Below, piece by piece: positions 1 through 11,817 of a DNA stretch of 64,000 bases (positions are counted from its first letter, which is position 1; every line of letters starts with the position of its first letter). This DNA comes from Didymodactylos carnosus. Its lineage: Eukaryota; Rotifera; Eurotatoria; Philodinida; Philodinidae. The notes under the pieces were generated by a model. That model worked only from the letters and a program-made list of their open reading frames with translations. It was not told the DNA's origin and made no database searches. The DNA is taken from positions 33,013 through 97,012 of the forward strand of contig CAJNOQ010000032.1 in assembly GCA_905250885.1 (NCBI GenBank), in the 5' to 3' direction. A program made the translations under genes and the position numbers.

Positions 1-971
1 CATTATTTAACCAATTAACGTTCATATATGATTTCATTCGATTCTTTGACGTTTTATGTGTTGTTATTGATAGGAAAAAAATTTGACACTTGTGTTTGTT
101 TGTAGAGACTCGAGACACTATAGATATTTTTTACAATGATCTATGCAACTTTTCTTATATTGAATTAATATCAAAACGTACACTGATATACTCTTTCTGT
201 GTTGATTATGATTTTACCTTTTTATTGTATTCATCTACATATACCAGTCTAAAAAAATAAACAGCGTCTAAAATGTTTGGTTATTATTTTTGAAAATTTC
301 GAATAACATCATATTTTTCCATATACACTGCTATGTAAACAGACAAACAAACTATTTATTTCGTAGGAACTTGACTTTCGTCAAGGAAATAATAATTAAA
401 CAGCGCTGTGCTGCTAATTTTTTAGACTGATATAGGTTGATGAATACAATAAAAAGATAAAATCATAATCAACACAGAAAAAGTATGTGAGTTTACTTTT
501 TGATCTTAATTGAACATAAAAAAAGTTGCATAGATCATTGTATAGGATATTTATAATGTCTTCAGTCTCTACATGACTAAAATGAAAAAATAAAAAAACA
601 AATAAGTAAATATAAAACTATTTATTTCGTAAGAACCTGACTTTTCTTATAAAAATTAAACGTAGATAATTTTGAACACGCAGAGTGTAGGAGTATAATC
701 GTTTTCTATTTTTATAAAAAATAATTTTCTCTCACTTCTACTACTATATCTAAATCGTATAATTTTTGAAATTTAAGATATAACGCATTTAGTACGTAGT
801 ATTCTATTCTTTTTTTTCTCTTTCTCTACTATTATTTTTTTCTTCGATTTTAATTAGTAAACCACCCACCTCGTCTTACATCAACAAAACAGTGAACGTC
901 TATAAATGTTTAATGAACGGTATCGAATTGTTGATATCCAATTTGGTTCGATACCAGTTTAGGAAAAAAAC
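1..971. other. intergenic, AT-rich, no gene seen
   Basis: No coding exon is supportable here. The stretch holds a foldback repeat (about 104-572) and a direct repeat: the sequence starting AAACTATTTATTTCGTA at about 348 recurs at about 617 with a similar following 40 bases. A small hairpin lies at about 917-955 (GGTATCGAA against TTCGATACC), just upstream of the first gene candidate. Confidence 0.6.
104..572. repeat. foldback (inverted-repeat) element
   Basis: The left arm (about 104-273) and the right arm (about 407-572) are imperfect reverse complements over roughly 165 bp. Examples are GATGAATACAATAAAAAG and AAATCATAATCAACACAG on the right arm, both found reversed on the left. The spacer is about 130 bp. 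There is no ORF in the arms, and the divergence between arms suggests an old insertion. A MITE or foldback transposon is the likely origin (inference). Confidence 0.75.
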
Positions 972-1630
972 ATGACAGTAAGTGTAAGTTTATTTACTTA
1001 TTTTATCAACTTTTATAGAGCTTGGTCAAACTCTGATAACAGTCCAATTTAGATATAATTTACAGTAAACGTTGACAAGATAAAGATTTGATCCTCACAT
1101 AAGATAGCTAACTAAAAAATTTATTAATTTTAGACATGGTTGTGTTGTTTTATCATTTTAATATATGGAACGGTGATCATAGTAAGTATAGAAGATTAGA
1201 ACATATCAGCATAGACATTTCTGATCATTTATTTATTATTCTATAGGCAATACCATCAAATTATTTCATTTCTAAACGTAATATATCGTCTCATCTTAAA
1301 GTTGACTGTATACCTGTTTATTACGATACATTGAAACGGATTATTGAGACAAATGAAGATAGCGATGATGTATTATATGGAAAATTGTTAATGAATAATG
1401 ATTATTCCAAAACACAAGTTTATGTCATATGCTCAAAATATCAATTTGATTATAATGCTAATGATGATGACTTAGAAGAAAACAACTATTCAGATGAAAG
1501 AGAGCGATCTATAACTCGTCGATCACCACGCAATGCTAATATTTTATATCGATATTGTCGATTATCTGGTCACATGAAACAATTTTGTTTAAATTATTCA
1601 ATACGAATGTTATTTGCTACAGGTCATTAG
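972..1630 (+). CDS. small single-span membrane protein candidate (3 exons)
   Basis: Not recognised. The model joins 972-977 (ATG ACA), 1134-1181 and 1247-1630, each flanked by clean GTAAGT donors and TTTTAG or CTATAG acceptors, and stays open in phase 0 for about 145 residues. Exon 2 and the start of exon 3 encode one strongly hydrophobic stretch (TWLCCFIILIYGTVIIAI), so the product probably has a single membrane span or signal anchor near its N-terminus. It is followed by a polar, acidic tail rich in Asn, Asp and Ser. A C-x4-H-x4-C pattern (CRLSGHMKQFC) near the C-terminus resembles a zinc knuckle, but its first cysteine is a tyrosine, so zinc binding is doubtful. The phase agreement supports a real gene; the function is unknown. 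Confidence 0.4.
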
Positions 1631-2012
1631 AATTCTTTTTCCTTGAAATTTTTGTCATCATCTATCTATACTTTAAATATTCCGAAATAAAGCTTGAATC
1701 TCTTTTGATAATAATCTAATTGTAATTTTCGAACAAATGTTACAAAAGACTTTGAGGAATATACATTTATCTGTTCACTTGCTTTTGCTACTTACAAATT
1801 GATTATATGAGTACACATGTAGTACAGGATATTACTTACATTGTACTGAGAGCTTATTCCGTCTCGAAACGGAATTATAAATTAGTTTTTCATTTATTTT
1901 ATCTACAAAATATTCGTACTAAAAGCATCGTGACTATATTAACAAAAATCATTTCGAAATTCATTTGAACATAGACATAGACACAGGAAAATGTGAATGA
2001 CATGTACATGTA
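1631..2012. other. intergenic between converging genes
   Basis: AT-rich spacer of about 380 bp between the 3' ends of two convergent genes. An AATAAA-type signal (GAAATAAAGC at about 1684) could serve the upstream gene. Nothing else is supportable. Confidence 0.5.
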
Positions 2013-3266
2013 TTAGAACACATAAAACGGATGAACCGGATATTCACATAATTTTCCATAATAACCAGCATGACAAGTACATATATTCGTTTTTGGTACA
2101 CACACTCCATAATGACAGGGACAAGAATGATGTTGAAATTCATGTTGATGATAAAAACTACAATCAGATTTCCTTTGACAAACATCTCGATTTTTTATTG
2201 TATAACTTATTTGTTCACATGAAACTTTCATATATATGTGCGTGTGATGATGATGGGGACGTTTGACATCGAAACTACCATCAGCTCGAAAAAAATTGGG
2301 AGAAAGTAGTGTACAACCTAAAATAACCAAAATCTAAATTAGAGATATAGAAGAGAATCTTATTTAACCAAAATTATAGTTAAAATTTGACTTACGTGAC
2401 AATTTTTTAGTAAACTCGACACCAATACAATTTTTCATTCTGCTGCATAGATTTTGACATTGTACTTCAGATATGTGAGGAAAAACATGAATGACAGATT
2501 GATAATGTCCATGGCGACCCAAACCAAAATATCGAAAATTACACGGTGGTAATGTGTCATGTGATAAGTGATTGGGACGAAAAATTCGAGTATGACAATT
2601 ACGTTTAGCAAACACAGTCCATGTTTTACTTGGTATCAGATCCCATGGTCTCGTTGATCGTAACAATTTGCATCTATTTTGATACCGTCCACGTGTAGCA
2701 AATTGAACACCGACGCAATATCTCACCGACGAACATAATTCTTGACAGGGTAAATAAGATGTACCGATGAATGTATAAGATTTCAATACAAGAGAGTTGG
2801 ATGATCGAGTTGTTTGCCATGGGAAAGAATCATAAGTACATCGAGCATTAGAAATGTATGCATGATCGATGTTCGAGAACAAAGGTATATGTTCACAACT
2901 ATCAAATGTTGAGATTGAATCTGAGTTTTGAGAGTGATGATGCCCTAGTGTCTGATAATGACTATCGTGATAGCGATCAAATAAATAACACAAATACTTT
3001 TGTTTATCGAACGAAGCTAATTTGCATCTTCGATTTTTGTAACACAACTGTTCGCAACTGTGTTCGTCACGAATATCATGATTAATTCGCAAAGGATCAT
3101 GACCGATTGTTATTTTTCGATGAGGAAGTTGAATGAGACAGGGCGAAGGTACGGGAGACCATGTAGAACACTTCTCTCCCAATATAATAAAGAGAAGAGG
3201 AAATATCAATCGCTTCAATTTATAATTATTGTTTGTATTATTTTTTGTGTCAAAACTTTTGAACAT
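2013..3266 (-). CDS. secreted PAN/apple-domain protein with C-terminal EGF-like module
   Basis: Two exons, complement of 2396-3266 and 2013-2317, joined in phase by GTAAGT and TTTTAG sites; 391 aa. After a polar N-terminus, a hydrophobic stretch (LIFPLLFIILG, residues about 20-30) looks like a signal peptide or anchor. Three cysteine-rich segments follow with the PAN/apple pattern, including CEQLCYKNRRC, CQELCSSVRYCVGVQF and CQNLCSRMKNCIGVEF, each in a segment of roughly 80-90 residues. The C-terminal region carries an EGF-like signature (CPCHYGVCVPKTNICTCHAG ending in GKLC). PAN modules bind proteins or carbohydrates, so an extracellular adhesive or receptor-ligand role is likely; no enzyme domain is visible. 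It converges on the small gene at 972-1630. Domain calls rest on cysteine spacing alone. Confidence 0.75.
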
Positions 3267-3540
3267 TTTACATCAACACACTGCAACATTGATTTGTTAA
3301 CAAAACGCATTAAATATTTTAAACGATATCAGAGTGAAGTAATTATATACGTATTGAATTTATCAATGATTTTTATCTCATTAGACATTAGACAACAATA
3401 TTAATCAGATAAAAAGAGAAGGTTTAAAGAGAATCTTTGTTACCATGGATTCTTTTTAATATCAATGAAAAAGAGTGATATAGTGTGCTAGATAAAAATC
3501 TGATTACAGATATACTGGAAGATTACACCAGCAGTTCAGG

Positions 3541-4640
3541 GGTCAGTTTTATCAAAAAACTTAAGTGTGAAGTCTGACTTTTTACTTAAGTTTGACTTAA
3601 GTCATACACTTAAGTCACACTTAAGTTTTTTGATGAAACTGGTTCCAGAACTTTTCGTTCGAGAACACACAGATTCTGGGGCCTGTTTTCCAAAAGAATT
3701 TAAGGGGCCCCTCTCAAGAATTCGATTTTTTCTTCAAAAAACCTTCGAAAATGAAGTAACCATACGGTTCAGTATCCCAAAGTGTCATTTTTCAGAGTCC
3801 ATCCCAGTTTGCCAAAAATTCAATGGTTCTGGAGGTTTTGAAAAAGATTTCTGAAAACCCTAAAAATCACCTTTTCCTAACTTTCATATTTTAATTAAAA
3901 TTTTTAAGCTCGTCCGTTTTAACAAACATGGAGCTATGTTGAGGAGAATGTTCTGATCAAAATGAGATATCCGTAGATTTGTACGACTTCGTCTTGCAGA
4001 GTTATACTAGTTTTGCTAAAGGCGCTGAATTATAATTAATGAAGTAATGACGTCATTAGTTAGAATATGGTTTTGGCGCAGCAAAGTTGTACCTCCTCCT
4101 AGACAATTCGTCGTAAAACTCACATTCTTTTTTTATTCTGAAGCTAAGACATTTATCTAAATTTTTATCCGTAGCGATTTTTGAATTTCATTTTCTGCGA
4201 AAAGTGAAAAGTACCCTCCGAGTTTAGGATTATTTTCAGAGTTCTGACTTAATGAACGGAAGCGAAATTCAAAAATCGCTTCGGGTCAAACTTTAGATTT
4301 AGGTGTCTACTTTCATTTGAGACCACTTGCAGCTTTCTGCAGCTTCCAACAAAAAAGTCTTTACGTTTTTGCTAAGAGCCCCATTTTGCCCTTATCACGT
4401 AATAACTCGGCAGCGCTTCAACGTTTCGATCGCGAATTCTTAGCATAAGCTAATAAGACAGTAGGCCATAACCACTGTAAGCGTCATCGAAATCGGATGT
4501 AAGATAAAAAAGTATTTTCCTGGAGGGGAGCGGCGCTAAGTTTTACGTAAGTGAAAAATTTCACTTAAGTAAACAGGTAATTATACTTAAGTTTTTTTCA
4601 GAAACAGGCCGCACTTTAGTTGTTTTGTGAAACAGTCCCC
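3541..4640. repeat. repeat-derived block with ACTTAAG hairpins
   Basis: The block opens with a short hairpin: CAGTTTTATCAAAAAACTT near 3544 pairs with AAGTTTTTTGATGAAACTG near 3624, and the loop is packed with ACTTAAG units. Similar units return near its end (AAGTTTTTTTCAGAAACAGG, about 4590; TTGTTTTGTGAAACAGTCCC, about 4620), suggesting related but degraded termini of a roughly 1.1-kb element. An internal inverted pair, GCGATTTTTGAATTTC (about 4171) and GAAATTCAAAAATCGC (about 4264), is exact. The ORF at 3567-3854 starts inside the hairpin and shows no recognisable domain, so I do not call it a gene. Confidence 0.5.
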
Positions 4641-4973
4641 TGCTTAGAACAATCGCCAAAATAGACTATTCGCAAATCACTCAGTCATGACACGTAGCTA
4701 GTTTACACAGAATTTGGCTAAGATAAACATTGACAACAGCGGCTCATCAGTAAAATTTTGCACAAGAAATTATTGTTAGTCTAAGCAAAATACTTTTCAG
4801 AAGTAGGCGCGTTTCCATCTCGCAGACTCATGGCGACATCTAATCTTTATAATTTTTTAGCGCCTCTCTCGATGACAATTGGTAGAAATGACCACTTATC
4901 AAAATCAGTACCACGTATAAGAAAAAGAAGGTACTTGATGATGTCTCGTAAAGTCCGTGATTTGTTCACCTAC

Positions 4974-5216
4974 TTTTCTCTGAATAACATACACAAGTTC
5001 GGTTGATCATGTAGTAAGGTCCGTGAAGTACGGAATCACGAGCTTTTCAACCTAGGAGCTGTCAGTTAGCTCCATGACATGCAATTATGGAGTAAAGTAC
5101 GTGAAAAATCAAGTAGCTGCCTGCTAACAGCTTCCGCGTTGAAAAGCTCGTGATTCCGTACTTCACGGACCTTATTAAACGATCAAATGAACTTTTTGTA
5201 TGTTATTCAGAGAAAA
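4974..5216. repeat. foldback element, about 78-bp arms
   Basis: The left arm (4974-5051) and right arm (5138-5216) are reverse complements. The inner 38 bp (around GGTCCGTGAAGTACGGAATC) are essentially perfect, while the outer parts (TTCTCTGAATAACATAC) are a little diverged. The spacer is about 86 bp. There is no coding capacity. Typical of a small MITE able to form a cruciform; the superfamily is not identifiable from the ends. Confidence 0.85.
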
Positions 5217-5532
5217 TGCGGGACTTTTTTTTCAAATTTACATTACATATGCCATGCCAACTGGATCAGTGTATCACAGATTATAAAACATGCATAACCT
5301 GAAGCTTTGAAGCGTAAACCAAATCTTAAGGACATTTACCCCATAAGGCATTCGATGACTACAAAGCTTTCCTGTATTCAATAGTTTTAATAATACGAAG
5401 GTCAAGGGCGCTTGCTACTATAAGCTAGCATAAAAGACTAAAATCCACTGTAATTTGCGCCGTGGCTATAAAATTTTCATTGTTTCTAACTGTAAATCTG
5501 ATTATGAACACTTCCATTGTGTTGTTCATTCA

Positions 5533-5702
5533 TGGGGGAAAAACAACACTACACTACACTTTTTTCACCACGGTAGTGGTCTTGCAGTGACCTTGTAGTG
5601 GCCCTGTAGTATTCACGGAGATATAATGGATTTGTAGTGGATACGTAGTGAGGTGTATTAGACAATCCCTTGTAGTATAGTGAAAAGTTGTTGTTTTCCC
5701 TC
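5533..5702. repeat. possible small MITE with GTAGTG-rich interior
   Basis: GGGAAAAACAAC at about 5535 is matched in inverse orientation by GTTGTTTTCCC at about 5690, enclosing a segment full of loose GTAGTGG and CACTAC repeats. The remaining 5217-5988 shows nothing gene-like. Confidence 0.35.
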
Positions 5703-5988
5703 TTGTGTTGATTCCATAGTGGAAAAATCCACCACAATTTCTATTAAAAACACTGATCATATGTAGAAAATGGAAAGGAAAGAATAAAAACAATCTAAAA
5801 GCGTAAAATACGGTTTTTACTCAAGTTGTTTACAGATACACTTAGGTCGAGCGGAAGGAGATAAAGGTTGGCGAGGAGAAATTTTCTCGCAGACATTGTG
5901 TAAAACGTCAAATGTTATGAGTACCCAAAAAACAAAAGCATCTTAAAACAGCAAAATTTTTTCATTATTATGGGTGCGTTCTTCCCAG

Positions 5989-6240
5989 TTAATCCTGATC
6001 CGTCCACCTGGGTCTATGCGGACCCCATCCGAAAACGAATGCTTTGAAGATATAACTTGCTGCTCTGCCAGATAAATAATGAGTGGATGCAATCAGTTCA
6101 TATTGATAGTACACCCTATTGGCATTCAATGGAATACAAAGTGAAGCGGTAAAATCTAACCGTTGTGTTCCGGCAGTATCCAAAGGAAACCGGTAAAATT
6201 TGGGCATATTATAGGTGGTCGGATCAAGATTAATTCTCAA
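5989..6240 (-). CDS. unrecognised ORF, coding-like
   Basis: An 80-odd-residue reading frame with balanced, non-repetitive composition (for example RVYYQYELIASTHYLSGRAA and FGWGPHRPRW), unlike the lysine/phenylalanine-rich translations of the surrounding noncoding DNA. No ATG starts it at the right place and a stop lies two codons upstream of the first open codon, so it would be an internal or terminal exon, or a gene fragment, with a possible acceptor just upstream. It sits head-to-head with COG3, only 65 bp from its start. I do not recognise the family and cannot tell a live exon from a relic. Confidence 0.3.
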   Translation of the reverse strand: MRINLDPTTYNMPKFYRFPLDTAGTQRLDFTASLCIPLNANRVYYQYELIASTHYLSGRAASYIFKAFVFGWGPHRPRWTDQD

Positions 6241-6304
6241 GTCTTACTAGTAAAATAAGTATTTCTCTTTTAGATTTATAATTCATGAAAACAAAATTTC
6301 TGTT

Positions 6305-9300
6305 ATGACCAGTACTGTGCAATCATCAGCGAGCAATCAGCTGCCAAAAAGTGATTTCAATTCTCTTTTTATTGAGAAAGCAATTTTATGGGATGATTCA
6401 TCTGCGTCTGTCTCGAATGAGGGTGAAATAGAGTCTAAAACTAGAAGCGACGCTAAAAGTGAATGTCTTGCACTACTATCAGATAAACAATGGCAATCAG
6501 TATGTGCAATTAAGGACCTGATTGATTTGAAATATGGTGCACAAACAACGACGCTAACTGAGATGGAAAATGTAAGCACTTTTTTTCCATTCAAACAGCA
6601 AAAAGAACTACTGCGTATGTTTAGGTAGGACGAACAATAGAATCTGAATCGGATAATGTGCCATGGACAAATTCAGATCTGCAGCAGGTAAATGAACACG
6701 AATATTTGATTACCATCAATTTCCTTGTTCTGATTTTCCTGTAGTTAGATGAATGGCTAAACAAGTGTTCTTTACCAGAGCATAACAATAAAACAGAAGA
6801 AGTTTGGTAAGTAGTGGAAGATTATTTGTTCATACAGAGTGTAGTTCTCCATTTCTTTTTCTTCTAGTGGTGCATTCCAACACTTATGTTCATGGGAGAA
6901 TCAATGTAAAGCATTATATAATGAACTAAATGATGCCGTGCAGTATTTAGAGACATTGCATGATACATATGCAAAAGTATCTTACAAGACAAATTCTTTA
7001 TATAAAGCTTGTGAACAATTGCTAGCCGATCAGGTATTGAAATTTATTCTGAAATGATTTTTATTATTTGCCATTGGTCTCTTTAGGCAAAACTTTCGAA
7101 TATAACCGAATGCATCGAAAATCGTCTGTCCTATTTTGATGATGTTGATCGTTTTGCACAGGTAGGACATGATGTTTGCGATGAAACTTTGAAAAACAAT
7201 CATGTTCAACTACATTCAGAATTTTTCAATAATATCAATAACTCCAGATATCAAACAACTAATTCCAACGTTGTCTCGTATCGATGAATGTATCTCGTAT
7301 TTTGAAACACATGTATGATGAAGAACAACTTTAATTTCTCATTTAGGACTGTAATTGTTCTTTTCTTTTCAGAGCACATTTAAACAATCATTATTATATA
7401 AGAATCAAATGAAAAAAGTTCTATCAAGAGTTCTACAAATAATTAAACAACATATTATAAACACATTACAAAGTTCATCAAACAATATCGATCCCAGTAA
7501 GGTAGGTAAGTTTCTTTCTCGCACAATATTTCTATAAAAATTAGAGGTTTGATCTCCACTTTACTTCGAAGTAGCTTTTGTCAGAAATGCAATAAGTTCG
7601 TAAGAAATTTATAGATGTATTCGCATTCAATGATGAACAGTTGATGAGTTTTTTTCTCAAATGAAAGGTCTTTCTCAGTCGATATCGATTTTGATCCATT
7701 CGAACTTGAAAACATATGATAAGTTGCTTAGAAGAGACACTTAAAAAAATACCTTTTGTTTTCTATCTATTTAAAAAAACGTTACGAGAATTAGTCTAAC
7801 CACTTCTACATAAATTCACATATAAAGAGTGGGAGATAGTGATACAAAACAAAATTTTCATACTGTTACATTTGTCATTTATGTTTTAGAATCACACATT
7901 ATTGTCCGATGATGCATATACGTTGTTTTATGGACGATTTCGTATCAATGCACCCAAAGTGAAGGTGCTGTCGGAAGAATTAGAGCAACGTTGTACAAAA
8001 AATCCTGAGTATATATCTTTTTTTCATTACAAAACAAACGGTATTCATTTTTGCTGTTGATTTAGGTATGAGAAAACGCTAACAGATTGTCATGAATGTT
8101 ATACGAATCAACGGCGCATGCTGCTAACATACAGGTAAATAGCTCCGATACTATTTTGCAAATACTGATGGATCTCTTTTTGTGATGGACTTTCTAGTAT
8201 AGCTAGTGCAATTCAAGATTTAGCCGTAAAACACGAACGTGATATGTGTACTCTGGTATGTGTCATTCTGAATATCCACCACCTTAGTGTTAAAGCGAAT
8301 GAGTAGCGTATAAAGATATAACATTTTTTAGCGTAGTTGAGTGTACTATAATACGAATTTTTTTGTTTAATTAGGTTCGAAGTGGTTGTGCATTTGTTTT
8401 GCATTTATGTCAGGATGAATATCAACTATTCTATCAATTTTTTTCCAAACGTTCTTCTCAAGTAGAGTAAGATCTTGAAAAAAGAATTTTCGAATTAAAA
8501 AATATTTTTCAACATGTTTTCTTCGCATTTTAGCACAATGTTATCTGAATTTTGTAATCAACTGTATGATGTATTACGATCTCGCATTATTCATGTTGTC
8601 CATTTGGAAACATTAGCAGAATTAGTTACAATATTAAAAATTGAAATGATTGAAGAACATGTGAAGCCCAGTGGTAAAATATACCGAGAATATTATGAAT
8701 CGATAATAGTGTATAATAATTCATTTTATTTATTATAGCTAAAGAACTATCGACATTTGAAGCTATTTGTACGCAAATGTTAGAAGATGTTCAAGAGCGT
8801 CTTGTTTATCGGACACAAGTTTATATACGTGATGAAATTTTAAAATATAATCCATCGCCTGGTGATGTTGCCTATCCAGAAAAATTAGAAATGATGCAGG
8901 TACATATTTCTGTTTTAAATGACTAGAATCTCTTCAAATTATAGTTACACATTTATTTAAAACAAGAAAAATACTTTAAATATTCTAAGTGTTTATTATG
9001 AAAGAAATTACGACGATTGATATATGTTTTCGTTTAGAAAATATCTCAATCAATAAAAGAACAACATTTGGTCAGACATCCATCACAGTCTTCAACTGAT
9101 TCTAATTCAACAGAAGTATTTTTTGAAACAATTTTTGAACCCATTCCTTCATCAATCTCATCCCTACCAGCAAAAGATGGTCAAAGTCCGAAAGCATCTC
9201 CAGCGGATCTACACGGAATGTGGTATCCGACTGTAAGACGTACACTAGTTTGTTTGTCAAAATTATTTCGGTGTCTAGATGTAAGTGTAAAAACTAAATT

Positions 9301-10955
9301 AAATAAATTGTCTATTTTCGAACTTTTATTTTAGCGTAACATTTTTCAAGGTTTATCTCAAGAAACGTTAACGATGTGTGTTCAATCATTAATAAAAGCA
9401 AGTGATTTAATAATAAAACGAAAAACATTATGTGATGGACGTTTATTTCTGATAAAACATTTATTAATATTACGTGAACAAATTGCTCCATTCAACATCG
9501 ATTTTGCTGTAAAAGAGATGGTTTTAGATTTTTCAAAATTAAAAGAAGCGGCCATGAAGTTTTTAACAAAAAAATCAAAAATGTTATCGTTACAACGTGA
9601 TAATGCATTTTTAGACTTTTTATTACAAGGCACATTACAAGTTAAAGAAAGTTTTATCGATTCTAAACGAGAAGTTGATAAACAACTGAAACAATCGTGT
9701 GAAAGTTATATATCGGATGTTTCAACACAATTATGCGGTAACATACGACAATATTTACAAAAAGCAGAAGTCATTTTAAAAATGAATGATGAAAATAATA
9801 ATACAAACATACAAAAAGTATCATTAAGACAACAACCATTCGCAAAACCAGATGTATTACATGAAATTATTATTGAAAATTATAACTATTTGAAAAAAAA
9901 TTTGCCTGATGTTTTAAAAACAATGAGTTTATATTTAGCTAATAAGGATACCGAACAAATACTGTTTAAACCTATCAAAGTATGTTTTTATATGATCGAT
10001 TAATAAGGAAAGATCGCCTAAACATGCATCTGGAGATTACCATAAAACAGATTATTTCAAGAGTGTCGATCACAAATATGATGGTTTAAATTACTAAAAA
10101 CTACTAGATGGTTGCTGAGTTATGATGTTCTGTGTTTTTTTTTATAAAAGTTGATTCGCTCATATTTCTTGACAGCAGGCTTAACTGAATCTACTAACGA
10201 CATTGTTTTGCAGAAACATCTGAGTTACAATTTGGTATGTGTCTTGATAAGGATATTAAACGTGCAATATCACATGTCATCTACAGAATTACAATTAAAA
10301 AATTCGTATAACTTTGGATGCATACCAAATTGTAACTCGGGTGTTTCTGTAAAACAATGTCGTTGGTAGATTTAGTTAACGTTGTTGTCAAGAAACATGA
10401 TCAAATGCACATTTATAAAAAAAAACAGAATCATCATAACTCAGCAATCACCTAGCACTTTTTAGCCATTTAAATCATCATATTTGTGATCAACACTCTT
10501 GAAATAATCTATTTTTATGGTAATTTCCAGATACATGTTTCTGATTAGAAGAATGAGTGTACTGAAGGAAGACAGCTGTACCAGGAAATGAGTTCAAATC
10601 GAGGAACGCGAATCAGAAAATAAGAGACTTATTATAACTAAAACTACTGCTCATTCTGATTCTTTTTAAGTGTTCACGAAATTTTGTTGATGTTTTTGTC
10701 CTAGAGATCTATTTATGAATACGAACTTTAGATATCATTTATTATCTCTCTTTAGACAAACATTCAGCAAACGTACCAGGAATTAATTATATTAATTCGT
10801 GATCATTACAGCGAAGAAGATCTTCAGATTATTTCATGTCCATCTCAAGAACAGGTATTGAATATTTAGCTAAACAAAATCATTTAGAATTATCTTTTCA
10901 TATTTTAATTTGTTTTAAGATAAGTTTACTTATTTCAATGGCATCAACAACATAG
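6305..10955 (+). CDS. COG3: conserved oligomeric Golgi complex subunit 3
   Basis: Seventeen exons: 6305-6571, 6625-6687, 6745-6806, 6868-7033, 7087-7161, 7220-7312, 7373-7501, 7890-8008, 8066-8134, 8198-8255, 8375-8466, 8534-8673, 8739-8899, 9038-9280, 9335-9979, 10756-10854, 10920-10955. They sum to 838 aa without a frame break, close to the human 828 aa. Family landmarks are clear: [69 protein letters not shown] and [20 protein letters not shown]3 is a lobe A subunit of the eight-protein COG tether on Golgi membranes, needed for retrograde intra-Golgi transport and glycosyltransferase retention; it is largely helical and has no catalytic residues. The N-terminus is the least conserved part. 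The 776-bp intron 15 houses a foldback repeat; most other introns are short. STX5, a SNARE of the same pathway, lies directly downstream. Confidence 0.95.
10020..10540. repeat. long foldback element inside COG3 intron 15
   Basis: The left arm (10020-10239) and right arm (10321-10540) are reverse complements over about 220 bp with scattered mismatches and small indels; for example TTACAATTTGGTATG on the left pairs with CATACCAAATTGTAA on the right. The spacer is about 81 bp. The element fills most of a 776-bp intron, whereas most neighbouring introns are 50-75 bp, so the insertion accounts for the intron's length. It leaves both splice sites intact. Confidence 0.9.
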
Positions 10956-11817
10956 CGAAAAAATTTTTTTAGTGCAATAGACCAATCTAATGTGTCGTAT
11001 TCATCATGCATTTTATACTGCACGAGAATCTCAATAGCTAATCGAAAAAGTGATCAATGAGTCAAATGATATTATTTAAATTCGATCCGTTTAATACGAA
11101 AAAGTTGATGTGATCAACATTTGCTTGTTTAATTTTTACTTCGCCAGTATTTTCAGCATATTTATTTTTCTCTCGTTAAATATTATTATTATAATTTGCG
11201 GCGATCAAGTTTTAAAAGTCCGAGAGTGTGAAAGTGCAATTCAGTTTTGTTTTTCCTTATTTCAATTTACACTGTTAGTTGTTTAATTTCATCGATTGAT
11301 TTCTGGTAATAAAAAATAACATTTCTTTGGGTTTTTTTATCTGTTTTTTTTCTTCTTCTAATGAGCGTAGTCATATTTTTTTCTTTATCTGTCGCTATGT
11401 ATTCGTATGTGTTTCTTAAACAGGAATTAAATTGTAGAGTAATAATATATATAGCAAATTCATGTTTTTCTCTTACTTTTCTCTCATTCACTGTTGTTAT
11501 TTGTGAGCAAAGAGTACACAAACAAAAAAAAGTTACTTTATATTATATTGAGCTATGCTTAGTTGTTCGTTTTCTTAGCAAAGAATTAAATTGTATAAAA
11601 ACGCTAAATATAACACGAGTAAAATAGCTTTTGTGAGATATATTGTACAATAAATTTTGTTTTTCAGATTCTCCTATTAGATTTTATTCTTCTGTTAATG
11701 ATTCATTCATAGAATGACTAACAAATTATTAGTAGGCGGCGTATGCAAGAATTTAAAATATTTTTATCATGTTTAAATTTAAATATATTGTCTGTATTTT
11801 AGTTTTTATAAACGTTT
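10956..11817. other. COG3-STX5 intergenic region
   Basis: AT-rich, with several T-runs (11340-11400) that resemble UTR or promoter-proximal sequence. The two overlapping ORFs near 11267-11627 lie on opposite strands, are lysine/phenylalanine-rich and show no domain. No second promoter motif can be named. This is the STX5 upstream region of about 860 bp. Confidence 0.5.

Noticed and set aside
917-955. Small hairpin GGTATCGAA/TTCGATACC upstream of the first gene candidate
   Set aside because: Too short and isolated to assign as a regulatory site or element.
1961-3404. Several plus- and minus-strand ORFs overlapping the PAN/EGF gene
   Set aside because: They are other-frame shadows; only the two-exon minus model keeps cysteine-rich domains and splice phase.
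3567-3854. 95-codon ORF beginning in the ACTTAAG hairpin
   Set aside because: It starts inside a repeat, has no domain, and follows repeat-derived sequence.
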